A stretch of DNA of 64,000 bases from Zopfochytrium polystomum (GCA_025765615.1 JAIVFJ010000105.1:1-64000), one strand, 5' to 3'. Counted from the first letter of the stretch, positions 43,851 through 55,389 are shown. Notes: a model not told the origin generated them from the sequence alone. A program made the numbers and translations.

Positions 43851-45930
43851 ATCCCTCCCCCCCAGCCAATATGTTCTCTGGCACACCAATCCCTCTCAAT
43901 CCCACCCCCAAACACACACGCACACACACACGCACACACACACACACAACACACAACCTGTTATCCTCAGTTGCCCTTGCAGGCTCCAGCCCATTTCTGT
44001 CACCAGTTTTGCTAAGCCTTCTTTTCACACTCAGATTGACTTGCGCTCATTTTGTTGTCCTTATGTTAACACCTTCTCTTTACCTGCCTCCGCTCCACCT
44101 TTTTCCTCCTTTGTGGTAAGTTAAAGTTGTTGTTGTTGGCGTACAGCGATGGTGCCAGGGCCAAGGGAAAGCAATTTGGTCAGAGCGTTACTGGCCCACT
44201 AGGGATGTGGGCTTACCACTTTGGACACTCGGGGACGGCCCAGGACCCAATGCATTAGGCAGTGTAACCGTGGCACCAGCTATGTCTGTGACTGGTGTAA
44301 ACAGCATACTCAGAGTGAGTGCGTGGAAGAAGTAAATGAAGTGGAGACGTGTGTTTGTGGGTGGTCCTTCTCCCCAACTTGGAGAGAAAGAGAAAAACTT
44401 TGTTATGAATAATTGATACATAATGATGATGTGCACACTATAATAGTTGCTAGGTGAGTGTGACTGGCACAGGGTAAAAACCTCTCCTATATTATCTGCT
44501 TGAGCAGAGGAGGAGGAAAACTGTTGTGAGACTATACTCACTCCTTTGACCCTGGGATCTGGGCCCTAGAGTGAGGGAAAGCAAATAATAGGGTAAAACT
44601 AACTTTATTGGGCTGTTGTCTAGGGGGTGTTTCAACCCTATTACTTGGCTAGTCCACAAAGTATCCCTACTGATCTGTCTAAAACGTGTGTCAAACACAA
44701 AGAATGAACACTCAGAGGGACAGTCTTCTGAGGGATCGGTGCTGGAGCACTGATTACTCGCGTGGCTGCGGGCTGATGCGAGGGGAAATGGAAGGGCACT
44801 CCCAAGGGCGCAACACAACCGCAGAATAAAGAGAGAGAAGAGGGAAACGGGGGTTTTTATCTCAGGAACCTAATCTCAAACACAACAGGAGCGGTTAATA
44901 GCGACGGGACGGACAGGGTGCGACCTAGCACCCCTCGTCGCACCCTCGTCGTCGCAAGAGACGGGGGGGGAGAGAAGGGAGTCGACTATGTAGGGGTCGG
45001 AAGGTCGCCAGCAGGGAACTCGCATGTGGAAACACCTGCGATCGTACACGCACCCCACTGGGCTGCGTTGGCACGATCACTCGACCAACGGGCTTTATCG
45101 CATCGCACTCGTACTCACACATGTCACTCTCACAGCAATAGGACTGAGGCAGGCGCTTGTAGATCGAACTCTCAGGTGTCGGGGGCTGCACCGGGCGCAG
45201 CCACCAACACCCTTGCAGGGACAGGAAGGTTGGGGACGGCGACGCCCACGTTGGCTCGCGGCCACAGCGGGGCGGCGATGGCCCAGGTACCGGTGATGGC
45301 CTGCGGATCCGCAGGCATCCGTAAACAATCAATTTGCGATGCTTATTGTTGAAGAAAATCGCGCGGCTGTCGCTGAACTACCTTGCTGTACACACTCGGC
45401 CCAGGTATCACCGCATTACTCAAATCCGGACAAGTTTCCTCCGCACCGAATTTGTGACGGCCATGCTATTGGTACTTCTTGCAATTGGGGTCCACTCGCG
45501 ATCTTGGCATTCTTTACCGCGCACAAAGAGCTGGCTATGCTGACTGCTCCGGTCGCTTCATCCAACTCCTACTCAAATAGCCGAAGCCAATTAGGTAATT
45601 TTGTATATTTCCGGGGGTAGCTTTCGGCTGGAACTCGATTGAATCTACCCCTATCTTGATGTCGGCAATGGAGGCGGAGTCCGTTGCTCAATCGGACCTC
45701 GGACGAGAAATCCGCGAAGTTGGGAACCTGCATGCGGCCCTTGATTTGGCGGACCCTATCCTATTACAGGATCTATTACCATCGGGACAGTGCAGCCTGC
45801 AGGCTTGCTCACCAAGCCTCTTTCGAAAGCCAAATCTCTATTCTATCCATTCTTCGGCCTGTTCTCCCCGCAATGCTAGAGGAAGAGAGAGGTGTAGCAT
45901 TGCGGCGAGAGGGGAAGTGCGACATCAAAC
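43851..45930. other. Repeat-bearing intergenic DNA, no gene supported
   Basis: CA run (43912-43951), then a short dispersed repeat (44310-44410), then mixed sequence. An open frame at 45339-45620 (KFPPHRICDGHAIGTSCNWG) and another at 45684-45959 look codon-like but have no domain and no clear model. Confidence 0.35.
44310..44410 (+). repeat. Short dispersed repeat, copy 2
   Basis: Close match to 9245-9345 around TGTTTGTGGGTGGTCC and CCCCAACTTGGAGAG. It ends TTGTTATGAAT, the same first bases as the Ty3/gypsy LTR, so it may mark the edge of an old related element. Confidence 0.55.
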
Positions 45931-46140
45931 GAGTGATGATTAGCGAGTGTATTGTGTGATTACGAGTGTCAAGCGGTGTGAGTGCCGAGTGCGAGTGACA
46001 ACAAGAACCAGCGAGTGTCGAGTGACAACAAGTGTTGAGTCACAGCGAGCGTCGAGTGACAACAAGTGCGAGTGACAGCGAATGATAGTGGCAACGAGTG
46101 TAAGAGATTTCATCGAGTGCAAGTGCGAGTGGGAGTGTTT
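45930..46140 (+). repeat. CGAGTG/GACAACA minisatellite upstream of a gene
   Basis: About 200 bp of imperfect repeats built from CGAGTG, GAGTGACAACAAG and AGTGCGAGTG. The stretch ends about 30 bp before the TATA-like TATATAAG (46173-46180) of the following gene, so it may be a cluster of activator sites. Confidence 0.7.
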
Positions 46141-46172
46141 GAGTGGTTTTGCGCACTTTTCACTCGACTATT

Positions 46173-46180
46173 ATATAAGA
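46173..46180 (+). promoter_or_regulatory. TATA-like box of the 46319 gene
   Basis: TATATAAG lies 139 bp upstream of the ATG and just after the CGAGTG repeats. Spacing allows a leader of about 100 nt. Confidence 0.5.
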
Positions 46181-46318
46181 GAGTCACTTTTCCCCGCCTT
46201 TCCACGTCCCACAATCAACCAAACCGTCCTCACCACCGTGCCTACACCACCTGATTTGCAACAACGCTCGCTTCGACGCTTCCTCGGATTTCCATTCGGA
46301 TCGACCCTTTCTTGAAAA

Positions 46319-47393
46319 ATGGCGACGCAAAAGATCTTTGGTTCCCACAGCGTGGCGCTAGAGAATTTCCAGCTCCTCGGTCTCGTTGACGGCAACAGGA
46401 ACCCTCTCCCTCTGCCCGAAAAAGTCGATGCCGCCATTCGCGTCGCCGCCTTGCAGGAGGTCGGAGCCCGTCTGATCCAACCAGATGAGGGCAAAGGTAT
46501 CCGCGGTCGCATCAGGGACCGCTTTGCTGAACTCCACGGGTTTCACGACGCCATTGTACGCGAGGGCCATGCATCCGACGGCCTCACCATCGCCGCCGCC
46601 GCCACCTGCTGGATCCCCGTCGTTGGACTGGCCACCTCACTGGCGTCGTCCGTGGCCGCCGTCGGCTGCGGCATCGCGTCCACCGTGCGCGGCAACCAGT
46701 TCAACGAGGAGGTGCAGAACCTCGGCGCGCAGTTTGAGAGCATGTTTGCCTGGTCCTGCGTCGGCCAGCTGCACCTCGGGGCCAAGAGGATGGCGGAGGA
46801 GTACACAGAAGACAAAGTGGGCTGCGGCGTCGCAACACAGCTCATTTGGGCGCTCGCAGCTCATATGCGGAACGCTCCGTGCAAAACCGACGCCAACGAT
46901 CTGGCCGTTTTCGGCCGCCGTTTGGTGGCAGGATGGGTGGAGGCGGTGCGGGACGCGACCACCTGGGAAGCGCTTCGCGCGATCCGGCTCGACGATGTGG
47001 TATAACCGCACGGCCGTTCGTACAAACATCGGGCTGGTGTACTTAAACAATGTCCAGCTACAGCTCGGAATGTATCTGAGAGTCCTGACTTTCAAAGCCA
47101 TCAGTCCTCACCTGATTTCTATCGCAGCTAAGGTGGGGCTGGATGGAAACATGACTTCCTTTCAAAAGGTAGCCGACTATATCGGGAAGTCAACTGAGGG
47201 CGGAACTGCTGGTCCTGGCGTTGGTACTGCAATTTTGTGTGTAATTGCGGCCGGTCTCGCAATTTATTCGATTGTGCAACGAGAAGAAGCAAAAAAACAG
47301 ATGAAATCCAGTCTCGTGGCGACAGAGGCAGCTTATTTGGACATGTACGGCGGCATTATTGACCTTCTTGAAATTCTTCGTGACATGAAGTAA
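46319..47393 (+). CDS. Unrecognised 338-residue protein with two hydrophobic segments
   Basis: Exon 1 is 46319-46999. A 58-nt intron (GTATAA...TGTCCAG, with a TACTTAAAC branch-like site) is followed by exon 2, 47058-47393; together they stay open. Without splicing the frame stops at 47003. A first hydrophobic hairpin-like segment (about residues 88-121: IAAAATCWIPVVGLATSLAS, then VAAVGCGIAST) and a second near the end (GVGTAILCVIAAGLAIYSIV) suggest membrane insertion. The middle is helical and charged. No signal peptide and no family recognised. Upstream lie TATATAAG and a dense CGAGTG repeat. Confidence 0.6.
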
Positions 47394-47409
47394 TAAACAC
47401 TCGCTTTGT

Positions 47410-47660
47410 GATTTATGTTCCCTTCATTAGATTACACATGCTACGGGTTTTGACTCTCTTTTCGACAGCCTCCTCGTCTCTTGCGTGCTGATCACTCACT
47501 CTATTTTGCGAGTTATCATCCGTGCATGAGATATCACAATTTGCGTTTATCGGACTCTCTTCGACTCCTTGTCTCTTGTTGTGATGCCTCGCTTCTTTGG
47601 CGAGTGATGTTCCCTTCATTAGATTTCACTTGATTCGCATTTTCTTCTCTTTTCCACTGT
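47410..47660. repeat. Diverged tandem duplication downstream of the 46319 gene
   Basis: The phrase TGTTCCCTTCATTAGATT recurs at about 47415 and 47608, followed in both by similar CTCTTTTC...CCTCNTCTCT text. The unit is roughly 190 bp. It may have duplicated a 3'-UTR or terminator region. Confidence 0.6.
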
Positions 47661-47744
47661 CTCCTCATCTCTCCTCGTTTGCGACTCACCTTTACCTCAT
47701 GATATCTGAGTTGTTAAGTTTTCCTTCTCTTTTCGACGATCGCC

Positions 47745-47800
47745 TTGTGTCGCGGTGTACGTCGGGATCGCGTCTGGGACGGGTGTTTTGGATTCGATGG
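47745..47800 (+). pseudogene. Short fragment of the 41067 membrane-protein gene
   Basis: The stretch around 47755-47785 (GTCGGGATCGCGTCTGGGAC) is the same as 42729-42748 in exon 3 of the membrane-protein gene and reads VGIASGTGVL against VGIASGTSVL. Flanking similarity fades quickly. A second relic of that gene. Confidence 0.55.
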
Positions 47801-48604
47801 CGGAGTTGAAAAAAAAAAAAAGCTACCTTTTTCGTGGACTTTGTCGAGCAGCGCGCCAGTACAGTCGCCCCCATACTCTGCTGCTGCGGAAGCGGAACCC
47901 GTGCTCAGCGCAAGCTTCTTGTTTGAGGACTATGCTGTGATCGTTCAATTTTTTGGCTGAGGGCGATTAACGGGGGGTTTTGTGGTCGGGGGGTTACCTA
48001 GGAAAGCGGAACGACGCTAATGCTGCTTTGCTCACCAATTTTTTTTTTTTTTTTTTTTTTTTTCAGGTTTGGAGTTTCATTGGGCAAAAAAAAGGTCGAA
48101 CATCGATGGTGGCTCAGGGCTGAGTCTGAAGCCGCAGAAGACCCAGGCTGCAAATATCCTTCGGCAGCATTGTGCGCCGGCAGCCACGCTCGCCGCTGAA
48201 AACTTGACTGCTTTTTGGCTCACTCGTCGGCAGCAAATAGATTTTTCACAGGTTCTCGTGTGAGAGAACAGCGGCACAGAGTGTGAAGCGTCGCGACTTG
48301 TCTACACGCTTAGGGTGAAGGTTGTACATCCGTATATTCAAAGTAGCGGAACACTGCGGTACGATTGTTCTAAGAAGGATGCCGCTCTCTTACATAATGC
48401 CGCTCCGGCACATTAATACACTCTTAACTGCAATTACAAGTGTGGGAATGCTCGCGGAAGTTGCGCAACCGACGTCGGCAAAGCAAGGGGGAAAGGAAGG
48501 GGTGAAGGGAAAAGTCAAAATATCGAAATGGAAGAGCATTTTGATCTGAAAGAAAGATCGCAATCTACGTGGGATTGCCGGGTAGAACAAACCCCCCCCG
48601 CAAT
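47801..48604. other. No gene recognised
   Basis: A and T runs (47808-47821; 48039-48063) and mixed sequence up to the stop of the next minus-strand gene. Confidence 0.4.
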
Positions 48605-50270
48605 CTACACGGGAATACCGGTAAAGTCCGGAACGATGGTAACATTCTTCTGGCTGTACGGGAACGGCGCGTGGAACCCACCGACGGAGATGGTCAGCGT
48701 CGAGGACACGTCGACCGAGATCGTGCCCCTGAGGAGGTTCGCCGTGAGCTGCTGGTCGCACTCCGGGTGGCCCGTCTGAAGCGGCACCCTGATCTGCACC
48801 CTCGGCGACGTGGCGGAGGCCTTCGGCTCGACGACAAACTCGCCCTCCGCGAACGCGCCGCTCAGCTGCACGCACACGACGCCCGCGTACGCGATCTGCG
48901 CGGCGATCGCCAGGATCGCGACCGGCGCGTCGAACGGGTTTGCTGCCACGACCGTGCTGGCGAAGGTCAGCGCCGGCGGGGAGGTGCTCGTGTCGAGGCC
49001 CTTTGTCGCGATGAGGACCGCGGCGCGGGAGATCAGCGGTTGGCCGGCGGAGCCGGGGAGGGTTTGCGGGATCGAGAGGGTGGAGAAGGCCGGGTCGAGG
49101 GCCGGGAGGTTCGTCGCGCGGCCCGGGCCAACGACGATGGGGGAGGGCGCGCCGGCGACGAAGCGGGCGATGAGGGAGACGGCGGCGCGGAGCGCGGCGG
49201 GGTTGGTGGGGTCGGGCGCGAGGTAGCCGGTGGCGGTGTAGGTGTTTGTGCCGGCGGCGAGGGAGAAGTTGGGGAGGACGACGGAGCCGACGGTCGCGTT
49301 CTGGGCGGTGAGGGCGAGGGTGACGTCCGTGTTGAGCTGCAGCGTGATGGTCGAGGGGTTCTTGATCTGCACGTCGACGGCCAGCTGGAGTCCCGTGGTG
49401 GGGTTGCCGCCAATGATCCGAGGCGGCGCGGTGATGGTGGTGTCTTTGAGCCCGCCCAGGCCTGCGCGGTGTCCGAGCACGTGTCAGGGTGGATGCGAAA
49501 ATTAAAATCGTTTTTGGAATTCGAAGCGGAACAAAAATTTTTTTTTTTTTTTTCGTCAGCGAAATTCCATTTTCGAAATTGGCACTGACGTCAGTAGACA
49601 GAAAAAGAGAGAGAAAACGCCAAAACGCACCTATCAGTGTCGAGGTGACCTTGAACTGCACGTTTTCGAGACACACGTCGGTCGGGTCCATGCCGGGGAG
49701 CATCACGTCCGAGATGTTTGCGGCATTAGCGGCGACGCCGGACATGCCGAGCGGGATGGGTCCGGGCGTGGCGGTGATGGCGGCAAACACCTTGGTAAAG
49801 GCGTCGACGACGGCGGCGTCGCTGGAGGCGGGGGCAAAGACCACGCTGTCGAGGTCGATGAGGACGGCCTTTGAAGTCGAGTCGCCGCGGGCGGGGACGT
49901 TTGCGACGACGAGCGAACCGACAGGCGGGCCGCCAGGCAGGCCAACGCCGATGGTGGATGTGACTTGCGTAAAGTCGAGAAAGAGCTGGCTGAGCGAGTC
50001 TGGCACGCTGATGGAGATCTTGACGCCCTTTGACGAGGCCAGGGCGAAAGGTTTTCCGGGAGGGAAGTTGAGGTTGAAGTTGGACAGCTCGATGCCGGTG
50101 ATGAGCGGCGTCGTCTTGAGCCAGACGCCGTTGCCCGTGCGGCACTGCGAGGACATGCAGATGAGTCCGTCGCGGGGACTGCCGCAGGTGTCGGCCAGAG
50201 ACGGGCTGGAGGCCGAGGCGAACATCAGCGCGGCTGCGGAGGCCACAGCCAGGAACTGGAACGACTGCAT
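48605..50270 (-). CDS. Secreted LEA14/DUF3712-like protein, copy 1 (498 residues)
   Basis: Exons 50270-49631 and 49461-48605 join in frame (intron GTGCGT...GCGCAG, about 169 nt). Signal peptide MQSFQFLAVASAAALMFASA is followed by DTCGSPRDGLICMSS with paired Cys. The body shows late-embryogenesis/DUF3712-type beta repeats: an N-terminal set with ITGIELSNFNLNFPPGKPF and a C-terminal set with VDVQIKNPSTITLQLNTDVT and ANPFDAPVAILAIAAQIAYA, in which the NP dipeptide at a strand edge is typical. Such domains are beta-sandwiches that bind lipids or cell-surface components; the exact role is unknown. The start at 50270 puts the signal peptide at the N-terminus. A tandem paralogue lies at 52314-53903 with the intron in the same place and phase. 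Confidence 0.72.
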
Positions 50271-52313
50271 CTCTTCTTGTGGTTGGTTACTAACTGGTCT
50301 GTGCAAGGGGAAAAGAGTGTCAGGGGAGGCAGCCGTTAGTGCAAACTAGTGGGGGGGCGAGCGAAAAAAACGAATCAGTCTCTCAGCGATCCAAGGCGGG
50401 CCATCCGCTGACCAAGTAACAGCTCGATCGACTCACGTATCGATTCGACGCCGCGGGTGGGGTGAGCAAGAGGGAGGCAGGGAGAGAGGGGAGGCTTTGT
50501 GTTGGTTTTATTTCTTCTTATCGGCTCTTTCTCCAACCGTTTCTGGTTTCTGGTTCTCACGTCTGTCTCTCTCCCACTCCCAGCTGGCTGTCTGTCCGCC
50601 TGGCAGTCTTATCCTTCGACGCAAGAAACCTCTCCTTTTTTTTTTTTTTTTTTTTTTTTCCTTTACCCTCTGTCGGTCACCCAGTTCTGACCCCGTTTCG
50701 AGTCCCCTCCCATTTAAATTTCATTTCCCACTTCGGCATTATTATTCCTCTCCATTTTTTCATTCTTTGCCAAAAATCTTGAGGAAATCTTTCCCAATTT
50801 AGCGCACAAATTAACCCTGACAAGCGAAATCGATCCAATCTGGAGCAGAGGACAAAACTGAGCGAGCTGCCGTTCCCTTTTGCAGCGTGTCTGCGCCGCA
50901 TCCAATCATGCAGCCGCAATCACCCTTTCTCCCAAAATGAAAACCAAAAACAGAGAAAGAAAAACGAAACAGCCCACGATCTCTCTCTCTCTCTCTCTCT
51001 CTCCAAAGAGAACAATTATTTTAACGCCGGGTCAAAAAACGATTGGTGCGCAGCAAAGCGCCCACGAGAACGGTTATCAGTGGCACCTCCCAATTGCTGA
51101 TCATGTAGGTGAAAGGCAACTCTTTCAGCAACAGCAACGCTCTAGGCGAAAACTCAGGACTGCGAAACTGGAGCGCTTGCACGTTTTTCTCATGGATGGA
51201 GGGCGGTGGGCCTCGCTCATGCCTAACGGCTGAATTCCGCACGACGGATCATGCGATTGCTGGACCCTACCTCCGCGGGGAAGGATTTCTGCCCTTCGGT
51301 TCTGCCCTTGAACACTGCCATTTAGGGGGGGAGGGAAGGGGGGCAGTTACCGGCGAGGACGTTGCTTGGTCAAAACACGTTTTGATGTGTGGGGCTCCCC
51401 GATCGGACTCGGCCGTTTCGCGCGACACTGACGTTCCCGCCTCACCCCCCATCCGGCAAATCGTGCACTCCCCACGGATGGTCGGCTTCGGCTCGAATTA
51501 GTGTTTTGTGGTGTCAATTTGTTTGCACGCGGCCGTTTCCTCCAATCACTGCCCCCCAATCGCGAAGAAAAAAAAAATAGCGGATTTTTTTGGAGGAAAA
51601 CGCTTTGTACTACCATTCTACAAGACAGTTGGGATTGTGGGGTTGTAATTGTTTTTGGTTTATTGAATGGCAGTTCCATTTGATAAGAAAAAAAGCGCAG
51701 CCATCTCCACACTCTGGAGCAAAAAAGTGCACTGGTGAAGTGAAAGCGCACTGTTGAAGTGAAAGTGCATTTCTCAAGTGCAAGTTCACAATGCACTCCA
51801 GTTGTACTTCATGAATCACTTCACGGGTGTCAGGTCAAGTGAGTGGTGCATTAAGGTCCTCCAAGATATTTGTCTAGTACTAGGTGTACAAAAAACGAAC
51901 TCCGAACTTCTGATAGACCCGCAGACAAAAGTGGAGATCTCAACAGATTTCCCGAAAACGTGTTTCGTCCTCACCCCAAACAGACGGGAAACTCTCTCAC
52001 CCACTCTATTGCGTCTTCGCGGGGCGGGGGAAAAGAGCGAGAGAGAACAAAGAAAATTCGGACAATAAACTGCATCCAAGGTAGAGAAAGGCGGAGAACG
52101 GGAGGACGGGCACACAAAAATAGCATTTCGGAAGGTGTGAGAGACAAGGAGGAGTACTCGGCGACACTGCCCCAAAACCCGTTTGGACGAGCAGAGACAT
52201 AGAAAAAAAAAAAAAAGAATAAAAAAGGGGCATGGCGGTTTTGGTGCCCACGACTCTCTCTCGCTCTTTCTATCTTTTTTTTCTTCTGTATTTTTGTGTC
52301 GTGCACCCTAAAC
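50271..52313. other. Intergenic, no gene recognised
   Basis: T run (50637-50659), CT run (50981-51003), and repeated GTGAAAGTGCA/CAAGTGCA-type phrases at about 51737-51800. The open frames on both strands lack support. Confidence 0.45.
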
Positions 52314-53903
52314 TCAGGCCGTCGGAGTGTCGTCAAAGTTCACAAAGATGTTGACGCCTTTCTGTGTGTATGCAAAAGTCGAACCGTACTCGTTGACGGT
52401 GATGCCCAGCGTCGACTCGATGTCAACGATAAACTTTCCGGCGGTGCCCGTCAGGTCGGCCAGCAGGTCGGTCGTGCACTCTTTCGGGCCCTTTTCCGAG
52501 TTGGGCAGCACGGTGGTCAGCAGCGGGCTGAGCACCTGGCCCTTTGCCGGGATGGCGAACGGCTTGTTCGCGTCGATGGTGAGGCAGGCCACCCCCTTGT
52601 ACCTGATGATCCCCTTGATCGACGCGATGCTCACCGGGATGTCGAACGGGTTCACCGCGACGATCTTGGCGCCCAGCGACAGGTTCGGCACGCCGTTGTC
52701 GCTGCCGCTCGCGAGCGTGTTGACGTACGACGTGCCGTTGACGATCAAAGGGTCGCCTTTGGACCCGGGCAGAGTCTGGTTGATGCTCAGGGATCCAAGG
52801 GCCGCGTCGAGGGCGTGCAGACCCGCCGCGGACCCCTTGCCGACTGACACCGCCGACGGCTTGCCCGCGACAAAGTTTTCGACGACCTTGGACGCCGCGT
52901 CGACCGCCGCCGCGTTGGATGCGTCCGGGAACAGGAACCCGGTCGCGTCGTAGTTGTTGACGCCCGCGCCCAGCGCAAAGTCGTTGAGCACGACAGACCC
53001 GATTGTCTGGCCGTTGCTCATCAGCGCGAGCGTCACCGCCGTGTTGAGGGTGAGCGTGATGGTCGACGGGTTCTTGATGCTCACTTTGACCCCGAGCTTG
53101 AGGCCGAAGCTGGGGTTGCCGTCTTGCAGGACTGGGATAGAGGTGATATTGGTTTCTTTCAATCCGCCGAGGCCTGGTTGTTGAAGTGAAAACAGAGGAA
53201 AGACGGTTAACCATCGCAGGTCGACTGTGAGACAGAAAAAGAGGGTGCCCATCTTACCGACGAGCGACGACGTGACGCTGAACTTAATGTTCTCCAAGCA
53301 GACATCGGTAGCGTCCATTCCAGGCAACAAAACATCCGAGATGCTGGCGCTGTTCGTAGCGTACCCCGACATGCCGAGCGGCACGTCTCCAGCCGTCGTC
53401 GTGATGAGCGCAAACACCTTTGTAAAGGCATCGACGACCGCGGCGTCCCCCGACGCCGGCGCAAACACAACTTTATTCAAATCAATCGTTACGGTCTTTG
53501 TATTCGAATTCGAGTCTGCCGACGCGGCGGCGTCCTTGACCGTCAACGAGCCGACGGGCTGGCCGCCGGGCAAGCCGACACCGATGGACGCCGACGCCTT
53601 TGTGAAGCTGAGGAACAGCCCGCTCAGGGCGTCCGGCAGCGACACGGCGATCTTGACGCCCTTGGACGACGCCAGCGCGAACGACTGGCCGGCGGGGAAG
53701 TTGAGGTCGAAGTTGGAGAGGCTGATCCCCGTGATGAGAGGCGTCGTCTTGAGCCAGACACCGTTGCCCGTGCCGCACTCGGAGGACATGCAGATCAGGC
53801 CGTCTCGCGGGCCGCCGCAGACTGTCGCGAGTGTGGGGGTCGGGGTGCCCGAAAGGAGGAGGGCGGCGGTGGTGACGGCCGAGAAGATGGAGGTGAGATG
53901 CAT
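52314..53903 (-). CDS. Secreted LEA14/DUF3712-like protein, copy 2 (501 residues)
   Basis: Exons 53903-53258 and 53173-52314 join in frame. The 84-nt intron (GTAAGA...AACCAG) is a multiple of three and has no stop, so the unspliced frame is also open (529 residues). Signal peptide MHLTSIFSAVTTAALLLSG, then TVCGGPRDGLICMSSECGTG, aligned residue by residue with copy 1. Shared blocks include GNGVWLKTTPLITGI, FALASSKGVKI, VVFAPAS.DAAVVDAFTKVF and LPGMD.TDVCLEN. The second half has VKVSIKNPSTITLTLNTAVT and VAVNPFDIPVSIASIKGII. A tandem duplicate of 48605-50270, in the same orientation, 2 kb apart. Its N-terminal processing suggests export to the wall or medium. Confidence 0.75.
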   Translation of the reverse strand: MHLTSIFSAVTTAALLLSGTPTPTLATVCGGPRDGLICMSSECGTGNGVWLKTTPLITGISLSNFDLNFPAGQSFALASSKGVKIAVSLPDALSGLFLSFTKASASIGVGLPGGQPVGSLTVKDAAASADSNSNTKTVTIDLNKVVFAPASGDAAVVDAFTKVFALITTTAGDVPLGMSGYATNSASISDVLLPGMDATDVCLENIKFSVTSSLVGKMGTLFFCLTVDLRWLTVFPLFSLQQPGLGGLKETNITSIPVLQDGNPSFGLKLGVKVSIKNPSTITLTLNTAVTLALMSNGQTIGSVVLNDFALGAGVNNYDATGFLFPDASNAAAVDAASKVVENFVAGKPSAVSVGKGSAAGLHALDAALGSLSINQTLPGSKGDPLIVNGTSYVNTLASGSDNGVPNLSLGAKIVAVNPFDIPVSIASIKGIIRYKGVACLTIDANKPFAIPAKGQVLSPLLTTVLPNSEKGPKECTTDLLADLTGTAGKFIVDIESTLGITVNEYGSTFAYTQKGVNIFVNFDDTPTA

Positions 53904-55060
53904 TCTTGGGGGGTACGTTCTGAGAGGGTGTTGCTTGGCTGAAGTAAGCTGGGTTGGTGCTGAAGGCCTCGAATGGGTGGAGTTCGTGGGAGTCGACGAG
54001 GGGGGTCTCTATCTGCTACTGTCGCTCTCACTCTCCGTCTATGCAAAGCAGCTGTATGTGTGTATTTCGAATGTGGAAGGATTCTATTCCGATTCTTGCT
54101 CTTCTTGCCCTTCTTGCTCTTCTTTTCTTTCGTCTCTCTGCCTGTCTCTCTCGCTGCTCCTTTTTGCACACACACACACACACACACACGCACACACACA
54201 CGCACACACACACGCACACACACACACGCCTTGTGACGTCGTGGTTCGCTCTTCCTTTCCCTTTTCCTTCCACATGAAGAGATTTTTGCTCTCGTGCCGT
54301 CCACCCACCCGTTTCCTTTTTCGGAAAGCGCGCGATGTCATACCCCCACTGCCGGCAGAGGTACCCTTCGAACTGCGGCGCAGTTCAAGGGGGAATTTTC
54401 TTTCCACTTTTCGCAACCATAATTTCTGTAATTTTACCCCCCTCCGGCTCGGAACTTAATACATCCCAAATGTGGCCGGCCCCTCACCGGCGTTGGAAAG
54501 CAGCATGAATGGAAACAGAAGCGTGACTGACAACGGAGAGACGGGAAAAGAAAATTTTTATTTGTTCTGCTTCACTTTGTTTTGCACCGACAAGGGAAAA
54601 ACAAGCAGCAAGAGACAAAGACGAAACGTGAGTGAAATAAGGTAAAGACTCAAATCCGAAAGCACCAGCCACACTCGCCTCCCAACCACCGAGAGACATC
54701 TTGACATTGAAACGTCACACGATGCCGGAAAAGAAAAAATAAAAAAAGAAAATAAAAGGAAAAAAAAACACAAAAAATGGGAAAATAAAGGAAGTAAGAC
54801 GAAAATTTTCCAAGACCGGAGGGCGGGAGACAGACTGGCGGCTGACACCGTCACTCGCTTGGCTTGTTGTGACGACCGCCCCTTGACCTGATACGCTGAT
54901 CCGCAAACCCAAACGCGGCTGCAGTGAAAGCGCCGCCGCCGGGCCTTACCTCCCAAGCACACCCCGAACCTATTTCTTTCTCATTACCCACTCCCCCTCC
55001 CCACGCCTCGCCTCGCCTCGCCCACGCCCACGCGCCGCCCCATTCTCACTCTTGACGTGA
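53904..55060. other. Intergenic with CA array
   Basis: A CA/CG-type array (54167-54227) sits upstream of the DUF3712-like copy 2. The remainder is A- and C-rich with no supported gene. Confidence 0.5.
54167..54227. repeat. CA-rich microsatellite
   Basis: About 30 CA units interrupted regularly by CG (CACACACACACG pattern). Confidence 0.95.
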
Positions 55061-55136
55061 AGTCACCAGTCGCAGGCGCCGGGGGTACCTCGCGAGCATG
55101 ATGGCGGACCTTCGGCGCGTCCCGCGACTGGTGACT
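55061..55136. other. Perfect 13-bp inverted repeat, hairpin-forming
   Basis: AGTCACCAGTCGC (55061-55073) and its exact complement GCGACTGGTGACT (55124-55136) enclose 50 bp that hold a further 6-bp pair (GCGCCG with CGGCGC). The 76-nt block could form a long stem-loop or bind a dimeric protein. It lies in non-coding DNA after CGCCT repeats. Confidence 0.7.
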
Positions 55137-55389
55137 CCACGACGAAAGCAAAAATATGAAAGACGATTGGACGAAGGCGAGGTCGGGGGAGGGGTGGAGG
55201 AGGAGAGAGATAGAAAGAGGGTGGGAAAGGGGTCGAATCTTGGAATTTGAGGCCGTTTAAGGGACGTTGTGGGGGTGGTGACCGAAAAGTTGCGGGTGGG
55301 GGGGGGTTTTTTTTTGGTTGGAACAGAAAAAGAAGGGCTTAAATAGAGGAAAATCGGGTTGGGTTTGAGAAGACAGAGAGAAAGAGAGA

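Noticed and set aside
45339..45959. Two consecutive open frames that might be one gene
   Set aside because: Codon-like but no domain, no shared frame and no good splice sites joining them.
48569..49588. 339-codon plus-strand frame opposite the DUF3712-like gene
   Set aside because: Shadow of the minus-strand exon: Arg/Gly-rich, and the minus frame has signal peptide, family motifs and a paralogue.
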